NCBI GenBank assembly: GCA_025642065.1
Contig: JAODUP010000459.1
Coordinates: forward strand, 1-64,000
From: Paralvinella palmiformis
Taxonomy: Eukaryota > Annelida > Polychaeta > Terebellida > Alvinellidae
Length of the DNA: 64,000 nucleotides
Reading direction: 5' to 3'
Part shown: piece by piece, positions 24,838-37,392 of the stretch
Position numbering within the stretch: the stretch's first letter is position 1
Layout of the letters: each line of letters starts with the position of its first letter
Translations under genes and position numbers: made by a program
The notes under the pieces: generated by a model
What the model saw: the letters and a program-made list of their open reading frames with translations, nothing else
What the model was told of the DNA's origin: nothing
Databases searched by the model: none

Positions 24838-27800
24838 CTATAAATATTAGAGACAATTAGGTCAACCTCAGCCTGTGAAATCTGTTTACATTAACAGTTG
24901 TACTTGTAGCAATTAGGAGGAGTCAGGTTATTGATCTCTGCTTAATGGTGCATTTGTTGACATTCTGGTTTATGTAGGTGTATATACATGTGATGGGGGG
25001 GGGGAGGTTATTGCTAGAGACAAGGTGTCGTTGAACATATATGTTTTATATATGGGAGAGTAGTCATATATTCTGTGATTATGGTGGACACATGCTGCAT
25101 TCAAGCATGATGAAGCATCTATCACCACCTCTTTCTCTCGGATTTCCTGATTAATGTAATTGGGAAGCCTTGAGTAATAGAATAATATATTTACTTTGTT
25201 CAACCTCCACAGATTGGAGAAATACATATATATATATATATATATATACAATAAAACATACAAATCACATAAAGGATATAAAATATGACAATAATAGACA
25301 TATAATATCACTATTAATAAAAATGACATAGTGAAAAGTTTGACCAATATAATGAAAGAACTTGATAGTAATTAACAATATCGTATCTATTAATCATTCA
25401 TTCTTATGACAACCATGGAAGTTATAGAAAATCACAAGGGTGGTCAAAAGCTTCTGCTAGAAGGATATATGTGCACAAAAAAATCCTTTTCCTGCAAGGG
25501 AGCAGTGACCACGGATATTGAGATCCAGACAGTGATAGTACTGATACGCATTGTTCGACACACTCATGACGTTATATCTTTGGTATCAATTATTTGATTA
25601 TTTTCTTGTTATTTCTTATACAAGGAACTCGAGCTTATTTTCCAAAAAGGGGGTTTTGACTGGAGGTGGTTTAGACTGAGGGGGTTTTGATAGGGGAGTT
25701 TTCACCAGTTACCATCATATAGACAAGCATATTTGCATTAATAGAAGCATACAATATATACAAACATATCTGCCACATACATATACCATCTGTATAGATG
25801 CATGCAAGTATGTTGGTGGCTTCAATTTGTTGATTGTTGGTTCAAAGCTGAATATCAACAGGAGATCAAAAGTATATCATCAAATGTTTCTCATAAGAAG
25901 TTTTAATCTATTGTCCAATACAGAATACTGACAAATTGACATAAACATGTTTATTTCATATAGATTTGTGCTTTTTTAGTATTGTAATGACAGAAATGTT
26001 TACTTTATTTCAACGTTGCATCAAATAATGTTTAATAAAGTTTTTATTAGGGACAGAAAGAGCAGCCCAAATTATAACAGTTAAAGATCATAGTGTTTAC
26101 CGATGTTATTTTCATTTATGGAAACATGATAACCTAAAAATATGATGTAATTATATTATTATGAGAATAGCATCTATTACCAGATAAATAAGTGCTATTA
26201 AATGTTGTATTATAATAGTTTAATATTCTTAATCATATAGCCTCTATTCCATAGAATCATGACTTATATTTGTTGATTATAGCTTTTAAATTGTACCATG
26301 TTTTTTTGAGATACAATTCCAGTATTAATGATAACACCTTTTTTTCTCATTTACAGGTTGTCTATTTTACAGCACTGTTTCCCTATGTTATCCTTACTGT
26401 CTTGTTCATCAGAGGTGTGACACTAGAGGGAGCCATAGATGGCATCATCTTTTATTTGAAGCCAGACTTCTCTAGACTTTTAGATCCAAGAGTAAGTAGC
26501 CAATATGGTAATATGAGTGTATCATAATTAGACATTTGAATCTACAATAAATGTAAGTCGAATAAATAATATAATTATAACAATACAGTAATTGTATCCT
26601 GTTAATATTTTAACTAAAATTATCTGTGTGTGTGTGCGTGGCCATACACTTTTTGTACTATCTTCCCTTTGTGATTCACTATCAGGTGTGGTGCGATGCA
26701 GCAACACAGATATTTTACTCACTCAGTGCCTGTTCGGGTGGCTTGATTGCGATGGCCAGTTACAATAAATTTGACAACAACTGTTACAGGTGAGCATCAA
26801 TGAATAAAATGGTGTTCAAAATATGTAAATTTTGCAATTAATTAATCAAGTCATATCTAAAAAAATGTGTGTCTCTACATGTGTCTGTACAAGAATCATT
26901 CCGAGTTATCAGATGACATATTGGTATACTTAGACATGTAGCATATAATGAAATAATGTACATCCAACACTCAACTAATATAATAATGGAATTGTTTTCG
27001 CATTACAGAGATTCATTAATTGTGGCCCTCATTAACTGTGCAACAAGCATGTATGCAGGTCTCGTAATATTTGCCATCCTTGGATTTATTGCACATGAGA
27101 AAGGTGTTGCTGTTGCTGATGTTGTTGATGAAGGTAGATAGTGACGTCATAAATATATTATATGTCAGAAATAAATCTCAGAATACTCGCTACACAGAAT
27201 ACCAGCATTGTAATGGTAGAATTACATAATTCATAGTTGATCGTATCAAAGTGACGCCTTATTATTTTATAGTGCTTCAAAAAATAAAATAAAATAAATT
27301 AATGTCATAGAATTACAGGTAGTAATTTTAAAAAATGGTCGCCCGTTGTGTCATTGGATTTTGCATCCTACAAATGCTTATCTATGCAAATTGTGATGGT
27401 TTAAATATCATTGTGTAAATATTAATTGTTTAGCAACTGTTAATAACAGAGTTTTACCAGATTCTTGGAAGAGCATAAGAAATATTCACAGTCTAGATGG
27501 GTAACATAGCTGATATTTATTAAGATAAAATTATTAATGAAACTTTTAGATGGGGGAATCAGACTACCAAATTGACATTCTTTTTAAATATTCCTCACCG
27601 TCCAGGCAAATATATGGTGAGCAAGTTGCTTTCACTGGAAGTGAAATATTGAAGTGTTTTTGTTGTCAGTAGTCAGGGTGTTCCAATAGTACAGTTGTTC
27701 GAGCAGTGCACTGCAAACCTCAAGGATGTAGATTCAAATCTGGTTCATATCTGTTGTTTGTGGGATGTATTTCCCTAGATTATCACTCTCTTGGCTATGC

Positions 27801-30015
27801 ATCACAGATGTACTCATCTCTGGTACTAAACAAAACACTCGCTCATTCACTTAATGTTACTAATCATCGTATCCTGACATATTTCTTTTCTAGGCCCTGG
27901 TCTGGCATTTGTCGTCTATCCTGAAGCTATATCACAGATGCCTGCTCCACAACTCTGGGCCATATGCTTCTTTTTTATGATGGCAACTTTAGGATTTGGA
28001 TCTCAGGTAACAATAATCTATAATTGATACAGCTGCATACAAAATATAAACAGTAGTTTTAGAATAAGTCTACACAATAGTTTGAAATATCTAAAATTTA
28101 CATTTTTAGCTTAATATGTTAAAATGCTATTATGTTTACATTTTATTATACTTACATTTTATTATGTTTACCTGTGTGTTAACACTTTATTTACAAATAA
28201 AATCCATAAATGTTATGACTGCTCAAAATAATAGAACATAAACTAAATCGATTTCTAACTATCAAAAATAGAGTTGCAACATAGAATAAATAAAAAAATT
28301 AAGTGGCAGTCCGATTTTCTGCTTGTTTTAGTATAAACAATCCTGTACAGTTCTGTAATGAATAACGTATTTCATTAATGTTTCATATTAATCTTAATTC
28401 TCTTGTTCCAGTTTTCTATTGTTGAATGTATTCTCAGCGCTTTATCGGATGAGTTCGTTGGCTATCTAAAGAGCAGATGGCAGAGTGTATTATTTAGAGT
28501 CGTCATCATTCTCGCCACATTTTTACTGGGTCTTCCCATGGTCACTAAGGTAATGATGATGTGCTACTATTAACTAAATCCCATTTAAATGTATGTGTGA
28601 GTGTGTGATATATATATATATATATATATTATTGTAATTATCTATTTTATCCACAGGGTGGTATTTATTTATTAACATTAGTGGACTATAGTGTGAGTGG
28701 ATTTCCACTATTATTTGTGGGACTCGCTGAACTAATAGTACTTAATCACATCTACAGTAAGTACACATTTTAGTAATATCTTAATACCTACATTCTGTAA
28801 TAGCAACCTATGTGTGTATATATTTTAAACTATTTTCCTATATACTTAAATATTGTTATGCAATCTTCTAAACTGGCCATAGCTGGAATCCGACTAAGGC
28901 CGAGTCTCTTGTCTCCCAGCTCCCTCGCTAATTCTCAATTAACTGTTTTCTTTTCAGAGTACAATAAATTTGCAGATAACATAAAACTTATGTTGGGTCA
29001 ACCACCAAATGTGTACTGGAAATTTTGTTGGATGTATGTGTCTCCTGCAATTATAGTGGTAAGCCAGACCTCTCAACAAAATATGTGTGTGTGTGCATGA
29101 GAGAGACCTGGTTACTGTACTGACCATGGTATCCTCTATGTGGCCTGCAGTCTTAGATATATAATTTATAGTAATATTATACATAAAACAACAATATTGG
29201 TTTACTTTAACAAATCTAAGAATAAAAATAAACCCACCCGTACATGCAATTAGATTAATCAGAGGTATTTTTAAGTTCCTGATGCTTACATTACCTGAGG
29301 TTCATTGATGGATAAAAAGCAATAAGTTCTGTAAACCCATAAATAAATAGAATTATAAAGTACATCAAACTTGCAATGAGGTTTTTTTTACTTATTTTTC
29401 AGCTCACAATATTCTTCAATTGTGTGTTCTACAAGCCTCCAGATCTTAGCGGCTATCAGTATCCATATTGGGCTCAGGTACTGGGCTGGTTTATAGCTCT
29501 CTGGCCAATAGCCATGATACCTGGCTATTTCATTGTGAAATATTGTATCGGTGGTGGCTTTGAGGTAAGATAGAAAATGATTAGTGGAACGTGTAGTCTG
29601 TCACATATTAACTGACCTGATTTATTTGTTCGTTTTTATGCAGTGTATCACCATAATATAGATAAATCCTTATATACTTCAGCTTATGGTCACATCGATG
29701 AAGCCTTTGCCTGAGTGGGGTCCTGCCAATATTGAGGATAAAAAGCGATATTTTGCTGCCCTTGCACTTCGTCCCATCACCCCCGATCCTCGCACAAAGA
29801 CTAAGAAATTCTTTGACAACGGTGATGACATTCCCTCAAAGAGGACAGCCGATGAGGCAAATGCCACCTGGAGCAAGAGTCTGGAATCAGACAAGTGCAG
29901 CATAAGTCTTGTGGAGAATAATGCTCAAGCAGAGAAAAATAAACCAAAAGGGAAACATAAAATGCTCCGAATCCATATCGATGATTCTAACTTTGATGAA
30001 ACTAACGTTGTATAA
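13334..30015 (+). CDS. SLC6 Na+/Cl- coupled transporter, glycine-transporter-like, 763 aa in 15 exons
   Basis: Exons: 13334-13501, 20424-20634, 21613-21744, 21954-22199, 22304-22394, 23004-23136, 26357-26491, 26686-26789, 27009-27133, 27894-28006, 28412-28549, 28657-28756, 28958-29058, 29403-29564, 29683-30015. All junctions are AG/GT and the joined length is 2292 nt, open throughout. It is a plasma-membrane symporter for a small amino acid. TM1 has [17 protein letters not shown] (106-122), followed by NGGG; TM2 has FMELSFGQF. The large loop has cysteines 214 and 223 and six N-x-S/T sites (232, 235, 241, 250, 261, 270). TM6 has [12 protein letters not shown] (380-391), and TM8 keeps GFGSQ with the Na2 serine. 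The chloride-site Gln and Ser residues are present. The order and spacing best fit GlyT1/GlyT2, but the TM6 tryptophan is Ser389. The start at 13334 has a strong Kozak context and an in-frame stop at 13313. The first exon (56 aa) is the least certain. Confidence 0.92.
16814..17063. repeat. Degenerate minisatellite, core ATCCAGCCAATAGGTTA
   Basis: Three tight ~20-bp units lie at 17007-17063. Looser relatives such as ATCATCCAGC, GATTCAGAGC and GATTCAACCAGTCAATAT extend leftward to about 16814. The units vary in length, so this is an old tandem repeat. Confidence 0.6.
18096..18165. repeat. Short tandem duplication, ~28-bp unit
   Basis: The segment GTCTTCCACCCAAATACC, followed by GACACAGCT, occurs twice in succession with one difference, and a third partial unit follows. 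There is no coding evidence. Confidence 0.75.
19910..20075 (+). mobile_element. tRNA-derived SINE, family B, copy 1
   Basis: The box B-like GTTCAAATCCCGG lies near 19951. It is followed by the family body, GTGTTTCATTTCGTC ... CTTTGGAGGTCATTCGGC ... CCCATTCAGCCTA, and by a GCCGTAAAACAGCA-type end. The same order is seen at 48858 (minus), 50225, 54941 and 56053. It lies in intron 1 of the SLC6 gene, and a (CA)n/(GA)n tract abuts its 5' side. Confidence 0.7.
20999..21037. repeat. (AT)n microsatellite
   Basis: About 19 units in intron 2 of the SLC6 gene. The rest of the intron (20635-21612) shows only a CT-rich run at ~21522-21550. Confidence 0.95.
23655..23735 (-). pseudogene. tRNA-Arg-like pseudogene or SINE head
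   Basis: On the minus strand the sequence contains GTTGGCCTCATGGATTGGAG and, later, AGGTTCTAATCC, which are good box A and box B equivalents. Its order and spacing resemble the array tRNA-Arg (GTGGCCTAATGGATAAGG...), but the anticodon stem no longer pairs well. No SINE body was recognised downstream. Confidence 0.45.
25645..25712 (+). repeat. Relic arm of the G-rich foldback element
   Basis: Four ~16-bp units of the form GAGGGGGTTTTGAC/T follow each other. They match the subrepeats of the terminal arm at 55789-55881. No opposite arm was found within intron 6, so this is probably a solo or decayed terminus. Confidence 0.5.
27685..27880 (+). mobile_element. tRNA-derived SINE, family C, copy 1
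   Basis: GTACAGTTGTTCGAGCAGTG (a box A region) and TAGATTCAAATCTGG (box B) are followed by TTTGTGGGATGTATTTCCCT. It parallels 55214-55400 over the first ~110 bp. It sits in intron 9 of the SLC6 gene and ends just before the acceptor of exon 10 at 27894. Its strand matches the gene. Confidence 0.6.
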
Positions 30016-32587
30016 ACCAAGGGTGCTATGTGTCCACTTTAATCTGCTGTGAAGTGTCATTGATAAATGTGTAGATGTTTAGCAGTGATAAGGAATCATT
30101 TAATGTTGTGCGTATCAGTAAAATGAATGAAATCCTGATGAATTAAGAACTGGCATCTTGAAACTGTCCATTAGAATCTATGTGTTCAAAGGTGAGAATT
30201 ATTTCTAGAAATGATTTGCATTTCAAGCCCAGACTAGCCGGGGAATATTTTTTTAATGTTTTCTAGTCTTTTTAACAGACATTCCTTGTTTGTAATGCAA
30301 TGCTGTTCACAAAGCAAGAGATATATTACACTTGGTAATGTGAGACTGATTTATACAGCTCTACGACTCCATGGACACAAGCAATATTAGTAATAATAGT
30401 AATAATTTGGCTGCATTTAGATGCTCACTCAGTACAAAAAAACCTGATGAGAATAATATGTATGACCATTAAGTGGCAAAAAATAACTATGTTATTATAA
30501 TGTTATTCGTCCATATAATGATATTCTCTGGCCTGTTCCCAACTTTAGTCGGAATATTTCTGAATATCAACAATATTTTGTTATAAAGAAGTTAACGGCC
30601 ACAAACTCAGAAGGTGCATCACACCTAAGAAATGTACTTCTCCTCAGGTGATTCTCCAAAAGTTATGATGATATGACTCCAGATGTAGTAGTTTTATGAT
30701 GCTGAATATCATATCCAGTTCAATTACGTCACATGGTTTTAGGTTAAACTAGTTAGGACCACAAACACTTGATGTTAACTCATCCACCCCTCGTTCACAT
30801 CACATACTTCCTGTTTCTTTTAATTAAACCTCCATATACAGCATAACCAATATTGTATATCAGTGTAAACTTCCTTATTTAACATACTTCATGTGATAAT
30901 ATAAGTAGAATTCAGAAATTGCTATTTTTACAGGTTTTGTGTAATTTAAGTATAATTTTAGATACGTAGCCACACACAGAAAACTATAGCAAAATTTTTA
31001 GAAGCTTGAATATTTTTCGGTGAATTTAGTTTTAAATAACACCTCTATATCAAGTAAAAACGTGCATTTGGGATAAAGCTTACGTCATCTGTTTTTGCGT
31101 GATCTAGGCGAAGGTAGGAACCCGAACGTTTTTTTCATACATTAGTGATCTGCAAAATCAATTACAGCTCCTCCTGGGATATGAATTGTGTCCATTCATA
31201 CACCGTTATGGCTTTTTATTTATCAATCATAATGTTATATTCAGGTGATTATTTTCATAATGGTAGACCCCCACATCCGACTTAAATCAGTCAAATTTGC
31301 AAAGCAGCAAAATTAATCTTGGGTCTTCACCGGGGAGTCGAGGTATCTAGGCTCATCCTAATATCTGGCACGGCAAATATCGAAGAGTCGATCGTCCGCT
31401 GTTGTGATGGTTCAAGATAATAATTTCGAAATATATTCAAGTGTGTTAGAAAATATATTTTAGCAGTGTTCTTACTGTTATATGTGCCATGATATATGTA
31501 TATCTACGTTATCTGTGGCAGCTAAGTTTCGTAAATCATTGCATATACTAAACTGTGTTATTACTGTATTAAGATGACCTGATGTATCATTTGGGCGTTA
31601 ATGTATTGAGATACATGTATTAAATATATGCTGTGTGTGTATGTATTGTATGTAGACAAATCGATTACTTCTATAAATTACGGCGCACGTATATACTAGT
31701 ATATGTCATGCTTGCAGCGATAAAAGTAGAGTGCGTGGATAATTTAAACATGCACGCCCTCATTTATGGAGAGGGTTGGTGCTTGATTTAAATTCACGAG
31801 CGTTAGTTGCCCAATGTTTTGCTATGCTATATATATTATGCAAGTTAATGTTCTGTTGTTTTGTGTAGCCGCCGGTATATACTCACAACCTGGCGCAGTT
31901 GTAGGTAGAGCCAAGAGGTTGTTGGTAGGTTTCCCAGACTGTGTCTACGGTAGAGACCTGGCCGCCACTTTTTGCCTGTCACTTTATGTTAACGCTAGAG
32001 CTGTTCAAATAAATGTTAGGTAATGTCCAGTTCATGGTGTGTAGGCCGAAACTATGTGTTATTCGCGAAACTTGCTATATCTCTGTCACCAAATAGCCCG
32101 CGTTATATCTGTCATGGCGTGTTTTATCGCGTGGACAGCTACAGAGACGCATCGTACGTCACGTGGTTCGGTTGTCTGGAGCTCCGTCGCGATGACGTGA
32201 TTGGTTATGCGGTTATTTGATGCCTGTTGTGGTATTGTTCCTATGGAATTCGGTTGTCTCCTGCGAGATTTTACTAAAACAGTGTACTCTAAATGTTTGA
32301 AAATTGTTTATCCATTTGATAATCATATGCCGGTGCACTATTTTAGTTAACTATTTATATCGTCGACCAATCAGAATCAGTCTATTTACAGTACTCCTAT
32401 ATATTAGCAAGTCATAAATTTCTTAGACAAAGCTTTTCTATGCTCCTTTGGTGGCACAGGTGTAAAAAATAAGAGAACAGTTTTTTATAGTTAAATGTCC
32501 TAATTTTTGTTGCCAGGATTGTTGTCGTTTATAATCTGAAGATTATAATCTCTTATTACCGTAATTGTCTAGAGAGTATTGGGCGAA

Positions 32588-32706
32588 ACGCTCCTATAGC
32601 GGAGTGGTTCGAGTATTGCCCTGCAAAATTCCAGGTCAGAGTCCTAATCAATCAAGTTATCCCTGTGTCTAGGATATTTTCCTACGGTGTCTCTCCTCTA
32701 CCATTT
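32588..32706 (+). mobile_element. tRNA-derived SINE remnant, family C-like
   Basis: CTCCTATAGCGGAGTGGTTC resembles a box A, and CCAGGTCAGAGTCC sits where box B is expected. The following TCCCTGTGTCTAGGATATTT resembles the family C body. The match is weaker than for the copies at 27685 and 55214. Confidence 0.4.
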
Positions 32707-32850
32707 ATTTCAGTTGTTATCAACGTCGAAACTAGACATAATACTCACTATAAAGTAGTATAGTTTATGATGTAACTAATGCATTGTCAACTAATTCAGT
32801 TTTGTATCTGTCTTTGTATCTGTATACATTCTTAGCTGTATCTATGTATG

Positions 32851-32901
<51 letters not shown>

Positions 32902-33030
32902 TTGAAGACATACACTGACGCCTATATGTACTTGTTATGCCTGCCATGACAGTCAGTATTATATTATTTATATGCCAGGGAAATAATGCCAAAGTGCTAA
33001 CTTATAGAATCTACAAACAACAATCTCTGT

Positions 33031-33095
33031 CAAAGTGCTTAGAGTAGCTCGTGTTTGTCGGTAAATAAGCACTATGTAAAAGTGTATGGTAAATA
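33031..33095 (+). repeat. Solo SINE/LINE 3'-tail remnant
   Basis: CAAAGTGCTTAGAGTAGCTC ... GTAAATAAGCACTATGTAAA follows the order of the family A SINE tail (GTAAAGCGTCTTAGAGCAGC ... GCGCTATATAAA), with G-to-A type changes in both halves of the stem. No SINE body was found upstream. Confidence 0.45.
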
Positions 33096-33542
33096 ATGAC
33101 ATAGATGTATAGCGGTTATCTTGTTCTCGGATGAGTTCCGTTATGATGACGTATTTAGATTGTGCCTATGATTGGTTGATTGATGTAGAACGATTTAGAT
33201 CTATAACAATAAACGAAGTAGATCACACGTAGATGATATTGTCTCTAGTTTTGTTTGTTTATTGAGAAACAAATTAGTTGGTTGGCGCCATCGCACACAG
33301 ATTTATTCACACACAGAATATAGTACTCAATTACATCGTGATTACTGAAAACCCAAACGTTCTCATTTCGAAACTGGCTATACTGATCTTCAAGATATTC
33401 ATTGATTGACTGTCAGCCATAAACTGACGATCCTGATGGGGGATTAGGAATCTATAACTGATAGTTATAGAGATTGTATAATGGCAGTTAACTTGTGATA
33501 GTGATATAATATCGTGTAGGTACATATATAAATAAACTCCAC

Positions 33543-33587
<45 letters not shown>

Positions 33588-33711
33588 TTAACACAGAGGC
33601 ACCATGGTGGGGAATTTTATTATAAACAATTAAATAGAAACCTTTTCAAATTTCTCATTTATATAACCAAACTTTACCCTATCAAAGAGACATAATAAAA
33701 TAGGGATTATG

Positions 33712-33756
<45 letters not shown>

Positions 33757-33964
33757 CATTATCCTAAATATAAACTGTTAAATACATAAAACATTAACGT
33801 ATAAATAAATTAATCCATCGCAATAAGATAATACGAGAAGACATTAGTGAGCATAATAGATAATTTGTGAAACAACATTTTGTCATATTTTGTAGTTTTT
33901 CACCTGAAATATAAATCGTTTCTACACATAGCGAACTAAGGATAATAAGACAAACTGACAGATA

Positions 33965-34055
33965 AAACAATATTCAGGCATAGATGGGCTGGATTCAAGC
34001 CGAACTGCTATTGTTCTATAGACAACCGCACTACCAGTCCGACCATTAAGGCACA
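33965..34055 (-). mobile_element. Possible tRNA-derived SINE fragment
   Basis: On the minus strand, GGTCGGACTGGTAGTGCGG and GGCTTGAATCCAGCC are plausible box A and box B regions ~45 bp apart, followed by a short body. Family membership is unclear. Confidence 0.35.
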
Positions 34056-35278
34056 TAGTTCCACGCGAAATTCGTTTCTGGTCGCAGTTCGTTCCATCAT
34101 TTCATAATTATAAATCCACCTTCTGGCATTAGCTCCATTAATTCCGACCAGCAACACGGCTAGGTGTCCAATTACGAGAGACGAGCGACAACATCGATGC
34201 CACGAAACGGTGGGAAAACATCCCTGGCCTTCCTCTAATTTCCTCATCGGACGTCATATTCATCTAGCAGTAAATCGGTGTCCTGGCCGCGCTAGGACGC
34301 CTCGCCCTAGCAACAACCGATCTCTTCCCAGATCCATGCCACCATTGTCGGCCGTCGTAAATATTTCATGCTCGGATGTGGACCGGCGCCTGTCAGCTAG
34401 CCAGACTCGCCATTTTCCCAGACTCTGTCGTCTGTCGTCGACTCGGGGAGAGAGGGGGGTAGGGTGTAGGGGCTGCCTGGCTGCTTCTATAGCACATAAT
34501 CTTGATGTGGCGGATAGATGTTGTATGGTTACTGTAGACAATGGCTAACACTGGCTGATCAATAGGACGCCGTGAGATATAAGGATAAATGGGGCTAGTA
34601 CGGCGCCGTTTGGGGGTACATCTCGTCTGTTGACGTTCGGAGCGGTCGTCTTCATCGAGATGGGAAATAAAATCATGGTCAGAATCCCGTCGTTCTGTAA
34701 ATATTATCGGCAATGGTGACAAATAACGGACTACAATCGTCTTCACATCCGCGAACAACCAGGAACAAAATTGCCGAACAATAATGACACTGGTCGTTCC
34801 TTAATGAGGACGTATTTCTATGAAAACTCGACGTATAGTGGATATATGCAGGATAATAGTGAGGAGTTGATACGACCACATATCTCACATAATCATTTTT
34901 ACTTATTTATATAAGCTCATTTAAATAATTGTTATTATTAGAGTGAGAACATGCGCAATATATCGGAATATATTGTGAAGTGTCGGGAGTGACACACTGA
35001 TCCGGTCAACTGTTGTAGATCAAGAGTGAACGTTGGTACTGCAACGATGGAACTGTGGTATAGAACTGGTGACTAGTCTCTGGCTTAAGCAATATTAATA
35101 AATAGTGTCCTTGGCGAGGAACTCGCCATGGTCGCGCGTCGTCTGGCCTCTAAGGCTGACCGCACACAGAAGCCAACAATCGGGTTATGTGTGCCGTGAA
35201 CGTGGAAGATTTTAGCCTTGTTACATCTGGATTGGAAGTGGAGTACTTCCGGACTGAGGCGGGGTACGGCTGATAAAC

Positions 35279-37332
35279 ATGGCGAGGATGTCTCGGAGAT
35301 GGCGAAGGGAACATCTTCTGGAGGAAGGAGAGCGCCATTTCCATGCTGATAACTATAGCTGCTTTCCGCCTCCGATATTTGTGCCAACAATTACACTCGT
35401 TGAGGTGAGTCTCATCGGATCAAATAATCAATATTATCCTCTTATAAAATATTACAAATTGAAGAAACGCATTCACGACGAAAATAAAATACCTCAAATT
35501 CGGTCTTGTCACCATTGTTTCTGTAGGCCTATATATTAATCGCTTGTTAATGGTACTAAAGCTAGTAATAAACAGGTTTTTTTAATTTACCTTATTTTTG
35601 TACAATTTCGTATTGCACCAAATATATTTTGTGACATTTTGCTATTTAAAACCTGTTATTGATACGGCAGTTAACTGTTATTGTTCTGAAATGTTTAATT
35701 ATTTGCTTCATTTCAGATTTGTTCATTTATTTATTATTCACTGGATCCCGAAGATCGAGGAGTAACAGTCCCGCTGCCGGCCAGAAGTGTATTTATTTAT
35801 AGACCAGATAGACGATTAGAAGTTTGGCGATTTATATTTTATATGCTAGTCCACGCCGGGTGAGTGTTAACAAAAGACGTCCACAATACGTATATTAGGC
35901 GAAAATTGATCCTTTTTGTTTTGCTTGGTGAGTGGCGGAGTTTGGTAAAAGTCAAAAGGGTGGAAAGGAAATAAAAGGACTATTCAAACATTAAACGGCA
36001 CTGCAGGTAGGATACGGTTAAATGAGTGTGAATGGTGAAAATGCATGGCATACCGGAAAAGGGTTGGTTGAAAAATGCGCCATTGCAAATGGTGGAACAC
36101 GGAATATGCCAATAATTGGATCTTTTTGTTGGTAATAGAGGATCTTGGGAAATCCCTTGCTCCGGGCAAGGGATTGAGAATGGTAAACACCAAGGAACTG
36201 CGAAAAGTGCACGATAAATGAGTTATACTATGATTATGACTATAGCATAGACCAACCTCCATTGAATAATACAGTAAAATACAACGAAAATATATGAAAA
36301 CAAGTAAATTTTTCCAAGTATATTTTTCAGTCTGAAATCTGCATTTCTACTAATTTTTGTTTTCCTATCATTTTCAGATGGGTGCATTTATTCTTTAACA
36401 TGTTAGTACAGCTAACTGTGGGTGTACCTTTGGAGATGGTACACGGCTCGTTTAGGGTTGGATTAATCTATATGGCTGGGGTTTTAGCAGGTAGGTACTG
36501 GGATTAGTTGTCCCTAACTTTTCTGCGATTAGTTCATGAATTCTGTAAATCTAATTGATTAACTATAATATGCTCTTATCATATCGGTTGTATTATTACC
36601 GTTGCAAATAGTTATACAATCCACGTATACGTCGGATGCTATATTGAACACGAACGACTCCCAGCACTCCTTTCTCCTTCCCACTCTGCATCCAATCGCC
36701 CCTTCCACTGATCCGGTCCTGTTTTGATGATGACAACATTTTATAATACCACGGTATTTTCTATTCATCTAGGTTCATTGGGAATGTCAGTATTTGACAT
36801 GAGTGGCTATCTAGTCGGAGCGTCAGGTGGGGTTTATGCCTTACTCGCAGCACATTTGGCCAATATTCTGCTCGTAAGTAACAAGTCACCGATCTGTGTT
36901 TCTTGTTCTGCTACTTAGCTGTTCCTTATAAAAACTAAAGTTGATTCATAATCACACTCACTCACTCACTCACTCACTTACTTACTCACACACAGACACA
37001 CACACACACTTATACACATACGTAGGTACAATTATCAGTTGGATTCTTAGTTTTCAAATAGGCTACTGTACATATTATAATCTTCCGATTTTCAATACCA
37101 TATTTCAAAATAATTATTAATTTATATCAAGGTTAATATACTGTGACAAAACTTTCTATATTTATGCTCTTGTTGTAATAAACTATGTACTTAATATTTA
37201 TTTTTCTATCAGTTATACGACTGTGATGCCTTTAAAACATTACAAATTATAATGTGATACTTTTACAGAATTATACTGAAATGGAGCTTGCTGTTTACAA
37301 GCTTGTAGCGGTACTAATAGTAGGTAAGCACT

Positions 37333-37392
<60 letters not shown>

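Larger units (their letters stand above)
23137..26356 (+). other. Intron 6 of the SLC6 gene (3.2 kb)
   Basis: It contains loosely repeated CTTACCTGTGCTGAACTG-type segments (23160-23600) around a long (TA)n(TG)n at 23354-23433, a tRNA-like remnant at 23655-23735, (TA)n at 24803-24835 and ~25228-25248, and a G-rich subrepeat relic at 25645-25712. No exon was found. Confidence 0.75.
30016..35278. other. Intergenic region between the SLC6 and rhomboid genes
   Basis: The left part probably contains the SLC6 3' UTR. There is no AATAAA close to the stop, and the nearest candidate is ATTAAA at 30823-30828. Microsatellites lie at 32855-32900, 33547-33587 and 33712-33757. The stretch 34200-34700 is GC-richer and may belong to the rhomboid promoter. 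Open frames on both strands there show no recognisable domain. Confidence 0.7.

Noticed and set aside
29679..29903. 74-aa minus-strand frame opposite the last SLC6 exon
   Set aside because: It is antisense to a well-supported exon, with no independent evidence.
34008..34758. Overlapping open frames of 79-121 aa on both strands
   Set aside because: Local GC richness removes stop codons. No splice-consistent structure or domain was seen; promoter-type composition before the rhomboid gene explains it better.
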